Of a stretch of 9,892 bases of DNA, positions 1-5,985 are shown piece after piece (positions within the stretch are counted from its first letter, which is position 1; each line of letters starts with the position of its first letter). Both the position numbers and the translations under genes were made by a program. This stretch comes from an uncultured Chloroflexota bacterium. GTDB taxonomy: Bacteria > Chloroflexota > Dehalococcoidia > UBA3495. Below the pieces are notes generated by a model. The model was not told the origin of the DNA and did no database searches. It saw only the letters and a list, made by a program, of their open reading frames with translations. Location: assembly GCA_913020235.1 (NCBI GenBank), contig CAJWBT010000060.1, positions 1-9,892 on the forward strand, read 5' to 3'.

Positions 1-1080
1 GTCGAACATGCCGAAGGCGCTGTCTTTGTCCATGAACTGGAAATCGGCCCCGCCCATGGCACCGGCCGCGTCGAATAGCTGGCCGGCGTCGAATCCGGCT
101 ACCTGGTCGTGGTCCATGGCACCGAACATGCCGGCCAGGTTCTCCCCGCCCATGCCGAGGGCCTGGTCAAAGCCCATGCTATCGAAGGCTTGGAACACCT
201 GGTCTTTGCTCATATCGTGGTAGGCGTTGGGGTCCATGGCGCCGAACATGCCGGCAAGCTGATCCCCGCCCAGGTCCAAGGCTTGGTCGAAGCCCATGGT
301 GTCGAACATGCCGAAGGCGCTGTCCTTGTCCATGAACTGGAAGTCGGCGCCGGTCATGGCTCCGGCCGCGTCGAAGAGTTGGTTGGGGTCGAACCCCGCT
401 ATCTGGCGGTCGTCCATGGCGCCGAACATGCCGGCCAGGCTGTCGCCACCCAGGTCCAAGGCCTGGTCGAAGCCCATCTGGTCGAACATGCCGAAGGCGC
501 TGTCCTTGTCCATGAACTCGAAGCCTGCCCCGCCCATGGCTCCGGCCGCGTCGAAGAGCTGGGTGCCGCCCAGGTCCTGGAAGTGGTCCGGGCCCATGGT
601 GTCGAACATGCCCGCCAGGGCGCCGCCATCCATGCCGAAGGCCTGGTCGGCCCCCATGGAGTTGAACGCCTCGAAGACCTGGTCGCTGCCCATATCCTGG
701 AATTGATCCTGGCCCATGGCGCCGAACATACCGGCAAGCTGATCCCCGCCCAGGTCCATGGCCTTGTCAAATCCCATGGTATCGAACATGCCAAAAGCCT
801 GGTCGCCGGCCATACCGGAGAAGTCATTGAACCCCATATTTCCGACGGCGTCGAATAGACCGTCGCCGCCGATCTCGACGAAGTTGGCCCGGTCCATCAC
901 GTCGAACATGCCGGCCATCTGGCCGCCGTCCAGGTCGGTGAACTGGCCGGGGTCCATGGCCTGGTACATATCGAAGACGGCGTCCCCGCCCAGGTCGTGG
1001 AAGCCCCGCTGGTCCAGGTCCCCGGCAAGGTCAAAGGTGAAGTCGCCGCCAAGGTCCTTGAAGTCCCCGGGCGCGAATTC
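1..1080 (-). repeat. Tandem array of 18 x 60-bp coding repeats with nested higher-order duplication
   Basis: Counting back from 1080, every 60 bp encodes one 20-residue unit with no length change across 18 units. Three unit flavours recur, ending ...LAGMFGAM, ...LFDAAGAM and ...AFGMFDTM. Their order is 3-2-3 then 3-2-3, giving a larger period of 8 units (480 bp): units 4-8 of the first block match units 12-16 of the second closely. Shorter 3-unit and 5-unit near-copies are also visible; for example the 60-bp blocks beginning at 1, 301 and 481 share nearly the same first 40 bases. The array continues past the left edge. Confidence 0.9.
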
Positions 1081-1653
1081 CGAAGCCGTGGAGAACGCAT
1101 CCAGCGCGCCGTCCGTCCGGACTTCGAAGGTGAAGCCGCCTTCGGGGACATCGCCGCCCTGGAAATCCACCAGGTCGCCGGTGTTCGGGTCGAAGAACTG
1201 AACCGAGCTGAAATCTACGGCCTCGCCCGTGCCAGGGTCGAAGCTCCCATCTTTGAAAGAGTCGTCGAAGGTCCCGCCCGCATTGGGGTCGAAGGTCCCT
1301 CCGCCATCACTCGCGCTGGGGTCGTGGATCGCCCCACCGTCGGGAGGCGGCGCGCCATCGGGAGGCGGTGCGCCATCGGGAGGCGGTGCGCCATCGGGAG
1401 GCGGCTCGCCATCCTTGCTTCCGTCGTCGGGAGGCGGTGAGCCATCGGGAGGCGGCGCATCGTGGGTACCACCGTCGGGAGGCGGAGGTGGAGGATCATC
1501 CGGAGGTGGAGGCGGAGGATCGTCCGGAGGCGGCGAGCCGCCTCCGTCGTGTTCGTGCGCATACACCGAGGTGACGGGCGCGGAGTCCCAAGGGAAAACC
1601 ACCAGGCCCGTCAACATTAGCAGAACGGCCAAAATCCTGACCACACGTAACAT
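1..1653 (-). CDS. Secreted 20-residue-repeat protein (N-terminal part, runs off left edge)
   Basis: The frame is open from an ATG at 1653 to position 1 without a stop (551 codons), so the C-terminus lies outside the window. A ribosome site AGGTGG (1660-1665) sits 6 nt before the ATG. Residues 1-32 look like a Sec signal peptide: Arg3 and Arg6, a hydrophobic stretch 7-20, and a likely cut after Val-Tyr-Ala32. Residues 40-107 are a Pro/Asp/Gly linker with repeated APPPDG. Residues 108-191 are Asp/Phe/Gly-rich with no recognised fold. From residue 192 there are 18 units of exactly 20 residues, roughly x-D-Q-A-x-D-L-G-G-D-Q-L-A-G-M-F-G-A-M-D/G, rich in Asp, Met and Phe and very acidic. The protein is probably exported to the cell surface or medium. 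I do not recognise the family. An extracellular scaffold, adhesin or ion-binding role is only inference. Long frames on the opposite strand are shadows of the 60-bp repeats. Confidence 0.85.
   Translation of the reverse strand, partial: MLRVVRILAVLLMLTGLVVFPWDSAPVTSVYAHEHDGGGSPPPDDPPPPPPDDPPPPPPDGGTHDAPPPDGSPPPDDGSKDGEPPPDGAPPPDGAPPPDGAPPPDGGAIHDPSASDGGGTFDPNAGGTFDDSFKDGSFDPGTGEAVDFSSVQFFDPNTGDLVDFQGGDVPEGGFTFEVRTDGALDAFSTASEFAPGDFKDLGGDFTFDLAGDLDQRGFHDLGGDAVFDMYQAMDPGQFTDLDGGQMAGMFDVMDRANFVEIGGDGLFDAVGNMGFNDFSGMAGDQAFGMFDTMGFDKAMDLGGDQLAGMFGAMGQDQFQDMGSDQVFEAFNSMGADQAFGMDGGALAGMFDTMGPDHFQDLGGTQLFDAAGAMGGAGFEFMDKDSAFGMFDQMGFDQALDLGGDSLAGMFGAMDDRQIAGFDPNQLFDAAGAMTGADFQFMDKDSAFGMFDTMGFDQALDLGGDQLAGMFGAMDPNAYHDMSKDQVFQAFDSMGFDQALGMGGENLAGMFGAMDHDQVAGFDAGQLFDAAGAMGGADFQFMDKDSAFGMFD
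1333..1536 (-). repeat. Low-complexity Pro/Asp/Gly linker with 18-bp APPPDG repeats
   Basis: Residues 40-107 of the repeat protein. Four near-identical 18-bp units encode E/A-P-P-P-D-G at 1336-1407. Further PPPDD and PPPPPPDD blocks lie nearer the signal peptide. Such stretches are extended and unstructured, and would hold the repeat domain away from the secretion or attachment point. Confidence 0.8.
1558..1653 (-). other. Sec-type signal peptide of the repeat protein
   Basis: Residues 1-32 of the minus-strand protein. The n-region has Arg3 and Arg6. The h-region ILAVLLMLTGLVVF (7-20) is strongly hydrophobic. The c-region ends in Val-Tyr-Ala, a good -3/-1 pattern for signal peptidase I. There is no Cys lipobox, so a lipoprotein is unlikely. 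Confidence 0.7.
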
Positions 1654-1749
1654 TATCCGCCACCTATCAATCGATTTTTGGGGTGCAATGAGGGCTTGAA
1701 GGCCCAGCCGAGTATCACTAGCACCATAACTGCCTACGCACATCTTAAC

Positions 1750-1778
1750 ATATTAGGAGAACCACCCTCTATTGTCTA
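1750..1778 (-). promoter_or_regulatory. Sigma70-like promoter of the repeat protein
   Basis: On the minus strand, TAGACA (1773-1778, 5 of 6 matches to TTGACA) is followed after 17 bp by TAATAT (1750-1755, 4 of 6 matches). Transcription would begin near 1742, leaving a leader of about 90 nt before the ATG at 1653. Confidence 0.5.
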
Positions 1779-2337
1779 GCCGCCCGTCGAAATGGAGTTG
1801 AGTCGCCGTGGCGCGGGTCTAACTCGCTACGTCCGTCAGACCGGCAGGTGCTCTTTCATTGGAACCGGCTCGTTGGAACCGGCCCGTTCCAAACCCGGCA
1901 ACCCGGTGGGCCGCCCGCACCGGCCGATCGCCATCCCGGTGCGGCGGCAGCCGAGCAGCCCCCGGCGAAGCCGCGGGCAGGGAATATCGAGCCTTTTCCA
2001 TTGTAACCCAGGCCACCTCTTTCCGGTTTCCGGTAGGGTGTGTACACCAGCTTTTGGGGTTCCGGTCCGCGGCTTCTCGCGGGCGCAGATAATCCGGCCG
2101 CCCCGACTTCGGCGGCTCCTACCTAGGACACCCCCCCCGCGCATGGGGGATTTACCCCGGTCGGATAGGTGTCAGCGCCCTAGTCGGTGTCCGGCATGGG
2201 GCTTAATGTAGGGCCATGCCATTGGCAACCGATGCGCGGACCATCCGAGAGGGTTGACTGAACGCGGGCCGGGGGGAGGCGGTGGCATCACCATCTCGCG
2301 ACATTACCGAGTCCTCACTCGCAGAGGACAAGCAATC
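1779..2337. other. Gene-free stretch upstream of both flanking genes
   Basis: Roughly 560 bp with no convincing coding frame. The longest frame (1792-2211, +) is Arg/Pro/Ser-rich, has no ribosome site and shows no recognisable domain. Visible structure: a direct repeat TTGGAACCGGC at 1859-1869 and 1873-1883 (14-bp offset), and a GCCGCC/GGCGGC hairpin at 2097-2116. Nothing here allows a functional assignment. Confidence 0.5.
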
Positions 2338-2348
2338 AGGAGGTTACG

Positions 2349-2621
2349 ATGTTCTGGTTCAGGCAATGCCCACGTTGCTCGGGAGACATTTATGTGGACC
2401 GGGACCAGTACGGGCCGTATATCACTTGCATCCAATGCGGCTTCAGTCGGGACGTACCCAGCACCTCTCAGGGGCCGGAGGTAATCTCCGCCGAGCCCGT
2501 CCCGGTGCCGGTCGTCCCCAGGGAAGAAGGAGGCCGACGCCGGCGCATATCCCACGGCGGACGCCACTTCGCGAAGACGCTGGAGTTCGACTTCGAGCCG
2601 TTGATCGAAGAAGCCGCCTGA
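2349..2621 (+). CDS. Small Cys4 zinc-ribbon protein
   Basis: A 90-residue protein with AGGAGG (2338-2343) 5 nt before its ATG, the best ribosome site in the window. Cys7-x2-Cys10 and Cys27-x2-Cys30, 16 residues apart, form a classic zinc ribbon at the N-terminus (CPRC...CIQC). The remaining 60 residues are a Pro/Val-rich linker, an Arg-rich patch (GGRRRRISHGGRH, about 61-73) and an acidic tail. There is no signal peptide, so it is cytoplasmic. The zinc ribbon plus basic patch could contact nucleic acid, but this is inference; the family's function is unknown to me. It stands alone, with a strong hairpin about 100 bp downstream. Confidence 0.8.
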   Translation: MFWFRQCPRCSGDIYVDRDQYGPYITCIQCGFSRDVPSTSQGPEVISAEPVPVPVVPREEGGRRRRISHGGRHFAKTLEFDFEPLIEEAA

Positions 2622-2686
2622 CGCCCATCCGCCGGCCACCCAGTGGGCTATCCGGGTTTCAGGCGGCGGGTCAAGGCTTCGGGACC

Positions 2687-2715
2687 GCCACCGGCAAGAG
2701 CGGTATGCCGGTGGC
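2687..2715 (+). other. Perfect 9-bp hairpin downstream of the zinc-ribbon gene
   Basis: GCCACCGGC (2687-2695) pairs perfectly with GCCGGTGGC (2707-2715) around an 11-nt loop. It stands 8 nt before the next, longer hairpin, so the transcript end would fold into two consecutive stems. Confidence 0.5.
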
Positions 2716-2723
2716 GAAACCCA

Positions 2724-2765
2724 GGAAACAGCCCACGGCCGTCACGGGCCTCGTGGGTTGTTTCC
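2724..2765 (+). terminator. 14-bp stem-loop, probable transcription end of the zinc-ribbon gene
   Basis: GGAAACAGCCCACG (2724-2737) pairs with CGTGGGTTGTTTCC (2752-2765), 14 bp with one G-T wobble and a 14-nt loop. The following bases are only moderately T-rich (CAATTACTTTGTATCTT), so termination is likely but not textbook. The stem works on both strands. Confidence 0.45.
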
Positions 2766-3039
2766 CAATTACTTTGTATCTTCCCCTATCACCCGCCCTG
2801 GAGAGAGTGTGACTTGCTAAACTCGTCGCTCTCTCTTCGGCTCCAGGAGATGCAGCAATTTTTTTCAGTCCATTCCAGGCTGCGGGGTGCTGAGACGGCA
2901 ACCCTCCGGCCGGCGCGGCAAGTCCCCCTTCCGGGGGAGGCCGCCGTGATTGCCTCGGGCCCGCCGCCAGCTCAAACCCGGCCCCTTGTTCCCGACCGTC
3001 CAACCCTCTGCCGCTGCGTGTCCGGCGCCGGCAGCCCTG
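2766..3039. other. Structured gap without a recognised gene
   Basis: No convincing coding frame. Visible structure: outer arms CCTGGAG/CTCCAGG with inner GAGAG/CTCTC around 2798-2848, a run of seven T after 2853, and a nested hairpin GCGGC/GCCGC plus TCCCCC/GGGGGA at 2915-2944. It could hold an untranslated leader or a small RNA, but no known RNA family signature (tRNA, RNase P, SRP, tmRNA) is recognisable. Confidence 0.35.
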
Positions 3040-3048
3040 TGGTAGTAT
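3040..3048 (+). promoter_or_regulatory. Possible extended -10 promoter upstream of the CoA-transferase
   Basis: TG-G-TAGTAT (3040-3048) fits an extended -10 element. No clear -35 box lies 17 bp upstream. Transcription would start near 3055, about 120 nt before the CoA-transferase ATG. Confidence 0.25.
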
Positions 3049-3053
3049 TGGGT

Positions 3054-3072
3054 GCGCCATTCGGCGCTTTTT
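3054..3072 (+). terminator. Small intrinsic terminator (GC stem plus T5)
   Basis: GCGCC-ATTC-GGCGC followed directly by TTTTT (3068-3072). The 5-bp stem is short but all G-C, and this is the only hairpin in the window with an immediate T-run. It would end any transcript entering from 2766-3050. Confidence 0.45.
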
Positions 3073-3176
3073 CCGTCCCTCGGCGGTCCATCCCCGCGGG
3101 GCGGCTGGAACGGCCCACCGGAAGAACTTGACCGGCAGTGGGCCGGAAGACGCCGGGGCGAGGAGACAGCGGCAAG

Positions 3177-4364
3177 ATGAAAGCGCTTGAAGGGATACGG
3201 GTGCTCGATTTGACTCGGGCTTTGGCGGGCCCGTTCTGCACCCTGATGCTGGGGGACTACGGGGCGGACGTGATCAAGATCGAGCTTCCCGGCTTGGGGG
3301 ACGACACCCGGCATTGGGGTCCGCCCTTCATCGGCGAGGAGAGCGCTTACTTTCTTTCCATCAACCGCAACAAACGGAGCCTGACCCTGAACTTCAAGGA
3401 GCCCCAGGCGAAAGAGATCTTCCTCCGGCTGGCCCAAAGGGCCGACGTGGTGGTGGAGAACTTCACCCCCGGAGTGATGTCCCGGTTCGGCCTGGACTAT
3501 GAAACGGTGAAGGGGACCAATCCCAAGATTATCTACTGCTCGATCTCCGGTTTCGGACAGGACGGGCCCTACCGGAACCGTCCGGCCTACGACCAGATAA
3601 TGCAGGGAATCGGCGGCATCATGAGCGTCACCGGCGGGCCCGACGACGATCCGCAAAAGGTTGGGATCGCCATAGCCGACATCGGGGCCGGAATGTGGGC
3701 CGCTTTCGCGATTTTGGCCGCGGTTCGACACCGGGACCAACAGGGTGAAGGCCAGTACATCGACGTCTCCATGATGGATGCCCAGGTGGCCTGGCTGACC
3801 TACCAGGCGGGCTATTTCTTCGCCAACGGAGAGCCGCCCAAGCGTTTGGGGGCCGCACATCCCAACCTGGTTCCCTACCAGGCATTCATGTGCGGCGACG
3901 GCAAGTACCTCAACGTGGCCGTGGGCTCCGAGCGTATCTGGCAGCGGTTCTGCCAAGGCATGGGGCTGGAAGACCTGCATGACAGCCCGGACTATGCCAC
4001 CAACGGCGACCGGGTGCGTAACCGGGCTGCGCTGGTGCCCAAGCTGCAGGAGCTGTTCCTGACCCAGTCGAGCGCGGAGTGGGTGGACGCTCTCATGCCT
4101 TCCGGTGTCCCCTGCGGCCCCATCAACGACCTGGCGGACGTTTTCTCCGACCCCCAGCTTCTCCACCGCCAGATGTACCTGGAGATGCCCCATCCTACCC
4201 TAGGGTCCGTTAAACAGACGGGCATTCCCATCAAGTTCTCCCAGACCCCCGGTGGCCTGGACCGGCCTCCGCCCCTGTTGGGCGAGCACACCAGGGAGAT
4301 CCTGCGGGAGCTGGAATACTCGGAGTCCCAGATCGACGAGATGGCTGAAAAGTCGGTGACCTAG
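3177..4364 (+). CDS. CaiB/BaiF (family III) CoA-transferase
   Basis: 395 residues, the usual family length. It moves CoA from an acyl-CoA donor to a carboxylic acid through enzyme-bound anhydride intermediates. The start MKALEGIRVLDLTRALAGPF is typical of the family, and AGGAG (3161-3165) lies 11 nt upstream; the frame is open to 3138, but that extension has no family match. Further family signatures are LGDYGADVIKIE (25-36), NRNKRSLTLNFK (63-74), VVENFTPGVMSRFGLDY (92-108), CSISGFGQDGPYRNRPAYD (121-139) and VGIAIADIGAGM (162-173). Asp168 falls where the catalytic Asp of formyl-CoA transferase sits. The C-terminal part has the usual PCGPINDLADVF block. It is cytoplasmic and acts as an interlocked dimer in the family. 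The substrate cannot be told from sequence. An SDR-fold gene follows on the same strand after 316 bp. Confidence 0.95.
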   Translation: MKALEGIRVLDLTRALAGPFCTLMLGDYGADVIKIELPGLGDDTRHWGPPFIGEESAYFLSINRNKRSLTLNFKEPQAKEIFLRLAQRADVVVENFTPGVMSRFGLDYETVKGTNPKIIYCSISGFGQDGPYRNRPAYDQIMQGIGGIMSVTGGPDDDPQKVGIAIADIGAGMWAAFAILAAVRHRDQQGEGQYIDVSMMDAQVAWLTYQAGYFFANGEPPKRLGAAHPNLVPYQAFMCGDGKYLNVAVGSERIWQRFCQGMGLEDLHDSPDYATNGDRVRNRAALVPKLQELFLTQSSAEWVDALMPSGVPCGPINDLADVFSDPQLLHRQMYLEMPHPTLGSVKQTGIPIKFSQTPGGLDRPPPLLGEHTREILRELEYSESQIDEMAEKSVT

Positions 4365-4392
4365 TGTACTGTCTCGTAAATAGCGTTGCATC

Positions 4393-4414
4393 GGAAATGT
4401 TGTCCAACATTTCC
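4393..4414. repeat. Perfect 10-bp inverted repeat after the CoA-transferase
   Basis: GGAAATGTTG (4393-4402), 2-nt spacer, CAACATTTCC (4405-4414). It begins 28 nt after the stop codon. There is no T-run, and such a tight spacer is more like a cruciform, repeat remnant or protein-binding palindrome than an intrinsic terminator. Confidence 0.6.
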
Positions 4415-4424
4415 TCTCCACCTT

Positions 4425-4452
4425 CGTCTTTCCGGCGGAAGCCGGAATCCAG
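4425..4452. repeat. REP-like palindromic repeat element
   Basis: TTCCGGC (4430-4436), GGAA, GCCGGAA (4441-4447), followed by TCCAG and preceded by CGTCT. This resembles the widespread bacterial intergenic repeat of the form 'CGTCATTCC(n)GAAAGC(n)GGAATCCAG'. The assignment rests on pattern recognition of that repeat class. Confidence 0.55.
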
Positions 4453-4601
4453 AGAATTCGCTGGGTCCCCCTTTCCTTGCCGATGATTTCCACGGCCACG
4501 ATTCCAACCCCGGCCGGGGCCCCCTTTGCCGGGGCCATCGTTCCTCGCCCCTGTTGCCAGGTGCCAGGCGTAGGATGTGGCTTCCGAGTTGATACATATT
4601 G

Positions 4602-4626
4602 GGCCTCAGACATCTTGTCTGAGGCC
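4602..4626 (+). promoter_or_regulatory. Perfect 11-bp stem-loop upstream of the SDR gene
   Basis: GGCCTCAGACA (4602-4612), loop TCT, TGTCTGAGGCC (4616-4626): a perfect 11-bp stem ending 54 nt before the SDR start codon. It could be a leader hairpin, an operator or the end of another repeat. No T-run follows. Together with 4393-4452 it means most of the 316-bp gap is palindromic. Confidence 0.5.
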
Positions 4627-4680
4627 GGAGGTGCGTCTATCATGGGACGGAGCCGCCGGGGACGAGGAGGTTGACGGGCA

Positions 4681-5478
4681 ATGGACCTTGGACTGAAAGA
4701 CCGCGTGGCTATCGTGGGAGGCTCTTCCAGGGGTATGGGGCGGGCAATCGCGGTGGCCTTTGCCCAAGAGGGCGCCAGCGTCACCATCTCCGCCCGCACC
4801 GAGGCCGACCTGCGCCGCACTGAGATCGAGTTGGCCCGGATCGGTTCGCAACATCACGTGCTGGCCATCCCCGCCGATCTGTCGGTGCCCAGGGACATCC
4901 GCCGGGTGGTGCGAGACACTTTCAACCGCTTCGGCCAGATCGGAATCCTGGTGACCCACGTGGGGCACGGACCTCCCGGCCGGCCCTCCGAGTTCAACGA
5001 CGAAACCATTTTGGCGGCGCTGGAAGAGAACTTTCTCAGCGCTATCCGCCTCGCCAGGGAAGTGATTCCCTACATGAAGCAGCAGCGATGGGGGCGCATC
5101 ATCCACCTGCTGCACAGCCCGGTGGACCGCCCGGACAACGGGGCGGCCCTCTCCGCCGCCAGCCAATCGGCGCTGATGGGCTACTCCAAGCTGCTTTCCA
5201 ACGAACTGGCCCCGTTCAACATTACCGTCAACAACCTGCTTTCCGGTCCCATCCAGACCGATTACCTGACCGCCGCGTTGGAGGCCAGGGCCAAGGAGAA
5301 TGGCCGCACGGCTGAGGACCTGGCCAAGGAAGCGGTAGCCGCCATCCCCATGCGTCGCTTCGGCAAGCCCGAGGAGGTGGGAGACCTGGTCGCATTTCTG
5401 GCGTCGGACCGGGCCGGGTACCTCACCGGTACCAGCGTGGTCCTCGACGGCGGCAGGACCCAGCCCTTCAGCCGCTAA
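4681..5478 (+). CDS. SDR-fold protein with degenerate active site
   Basis: 265 residues, normal for a classical short-chain dehydrogenase/reductase. AGGAGG (4665-4670) lies 10 nt upstream of the ATG. The Rossmann N-terminus is recognisable: VAIVGGSSRGMGRAIA (9-24), with Gly in place of the usual Thr of TGxxxGxG. ADLS (65-68) is the adenine-pocket Asp region. The NNAG motif is replaced by THVG (92-95). The helix-4 Asn is present (Asn117) and Ser146 is kept, but where Y-x3-K is expected the sequence is ALSAASQSALMGYS: Ser158 and Gln162 align with the catalytic Tyr and Lys. The end, YLTGTSVVLDGG, is typical. It likely binds a nucleotide but may not be an ordinary oxidoreductase. The upstream CoA-transferase suggests a shared metabolic setting, which is inference. 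Confidence 0.9.
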   Translation: MDLGLKDRVAIVGGSSRGMGRAIAVAFAQEGASVTISARTEADLRRTEIELARIGSQHHVLAIPADLSVPRDIRRVVRDTFNRFGQIGILVTHVGHGPPGRPSEFNDETILAALEENFLSAIRLAREVIPYMKQQRWGRIIHLLHSPVDRPDNGAALSAASQSALMGYSKLLSNELAPFNITVNNLLSGPIQTDYLTAALEARAKENGRTAEDLAKEAVAAIPMRRFGKPEEVGDLVAFLASDRAGYLTGTSVVLDGGRTQPFSR

Positions 5479-5602
5479 GTCCGAACCAGCCCCTCCAGCC
5501 GGCCCCCAACGATCCCCTGCCGGGCGAAGCCGTCTATCACGTCTATATGCAAGATACATGGGCGAGCGGATTTTCCCCGTTCGTGGTTAGCTCCGATTCA
5601 AC

Positions 5603-5616
5603 CCCGACGCGTCGGG
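5603..5616. repeat. Perfect 14-bp palindrome
   Basis: CCCGACGCGTCGGG is fully self-complementary. It lies in the non-coding gap after the SDR gene and 76 bp before the larger inverted-repeat element. It could be another short dispersed palindrome or a binding site. Confidence 0.45.
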
Positions 5617-5672
5617 ACGAAGCCGGACCTGTCTAACCGTAGTGGCTGGTGATTGGATCGGCTCTAGCGACA

Positions 5673-5788
5673 AGTCAACCTGAAATTGATAGATGTCATT
5701 CTGAGCAAAGCGAAGAATCTCGTTGTTACGCTGAGATTCCTCGTCGCTCCGCTCCTCAGAATGACATCCTGTTAAAACCAAGTTGACT
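5673..5788. mobile_element. MITE-like palindromic intergenic repeat
   Basis: GATGTCATTCTGAG (5692-5705) and CTCAGAATGACATC (5755-5768) are perfect 14-bp inverted arms. Inside them GAATCTC (5715-5721) pairs with GAGATTC (5733-5739), and the intervening GCGA/TCGC tracts also pair imperfectly, so almost the whole segment can fold on itself. AGTCAAC (5673-5679) and GTTGACT (5782-5788) add outer inverted ends. The core belongs to a very widespread repeat that is often mistranslated as 'HSEERSDEES...FAQND'; that false peptide is readable here on the minus strand. There is no transposase, so it is non-autonomous. Confidence 0.75.
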
Positions 5789-5985
5789 GAGTTCGAGGTG
5801 TGTTTGCACGATAGATTTGACCGGCGATCCCCGTGCCTCCAAGAGCCCCTGCCCGTGCCGGCATCCTTCCTGACCGGAGGCCCTTCAGCCGGGTTCTCCA
5901 ATCAAGAGGGCAGGCTTCCGGGCATCGTCGCGCCGCTACGGCCCGGTGCCGTGCCTCCGAGGTGACGGCCAAAGTCCCGAAGCGG

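Larger units (their letters stand above)
5479..5985. other. Non-coding gap between SDR and S49 peptidase genes
   Basis: About 500 bp without a supported gene. It holds the 14-bp palindrome at 5603-5616 and the inverted-repeat element at 5673-5788. The rest (5479-5600, 5790-5980) shows no coding signature or further strong structure. Frames crossing it on the minus strand are shadows of the repeat and of the downstream gene. Confidence 0.5.

Noticed and set aside
109..858. Long plus-strand frame rich in VHGAEHAG/EGLV repeats
   Set aside because: It is the exact antisense of the 60-bp repeats. The minus frame has a signal peptide, ribosome site and promoter; the plus frame has none of these.
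1..1080. CRISPR-like array because of regular 60-bp spacing
   Set aside because: The whole 60-bp period varies gradually and keeps an open frame; there are no invariant repeats with unrelated spacers.
1215..1562. Minus-strand frame rich in RRLPMAHRLPM and plus-strand frames rich in SGGGAP over the linker
   Set aside because: Frame-shifted or antisense readings of the APPPDG repeats of the repeat protein.
1792..2211. Plus-strand 139-codon frame
   Set aside because: No ribosome site, Arg/Pro/Ser-rich composition typical of non-coding high-GC DNA, no recognisable domain.
2865..4193. Minus-strand 442-codon frame opposite the CoA-transferase
   Set aside because: Antisense shadow caused by strong third-position GC of a clear CaiB/BaiF gene; no family signature of its own.
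4606..5559. Minus-strand 317-codon frame opposite the SDR gene
   Set aside because: Antisense shadow of the SDR coding sequence; His/Gly/Val composition without a domain.
5587..5901. Minus-strand frame containing HSEERSDEESQ...RFAQND
   Set aside because: This peptide is a well-known false translation of the dispersed palindromic repeat, not a protein.
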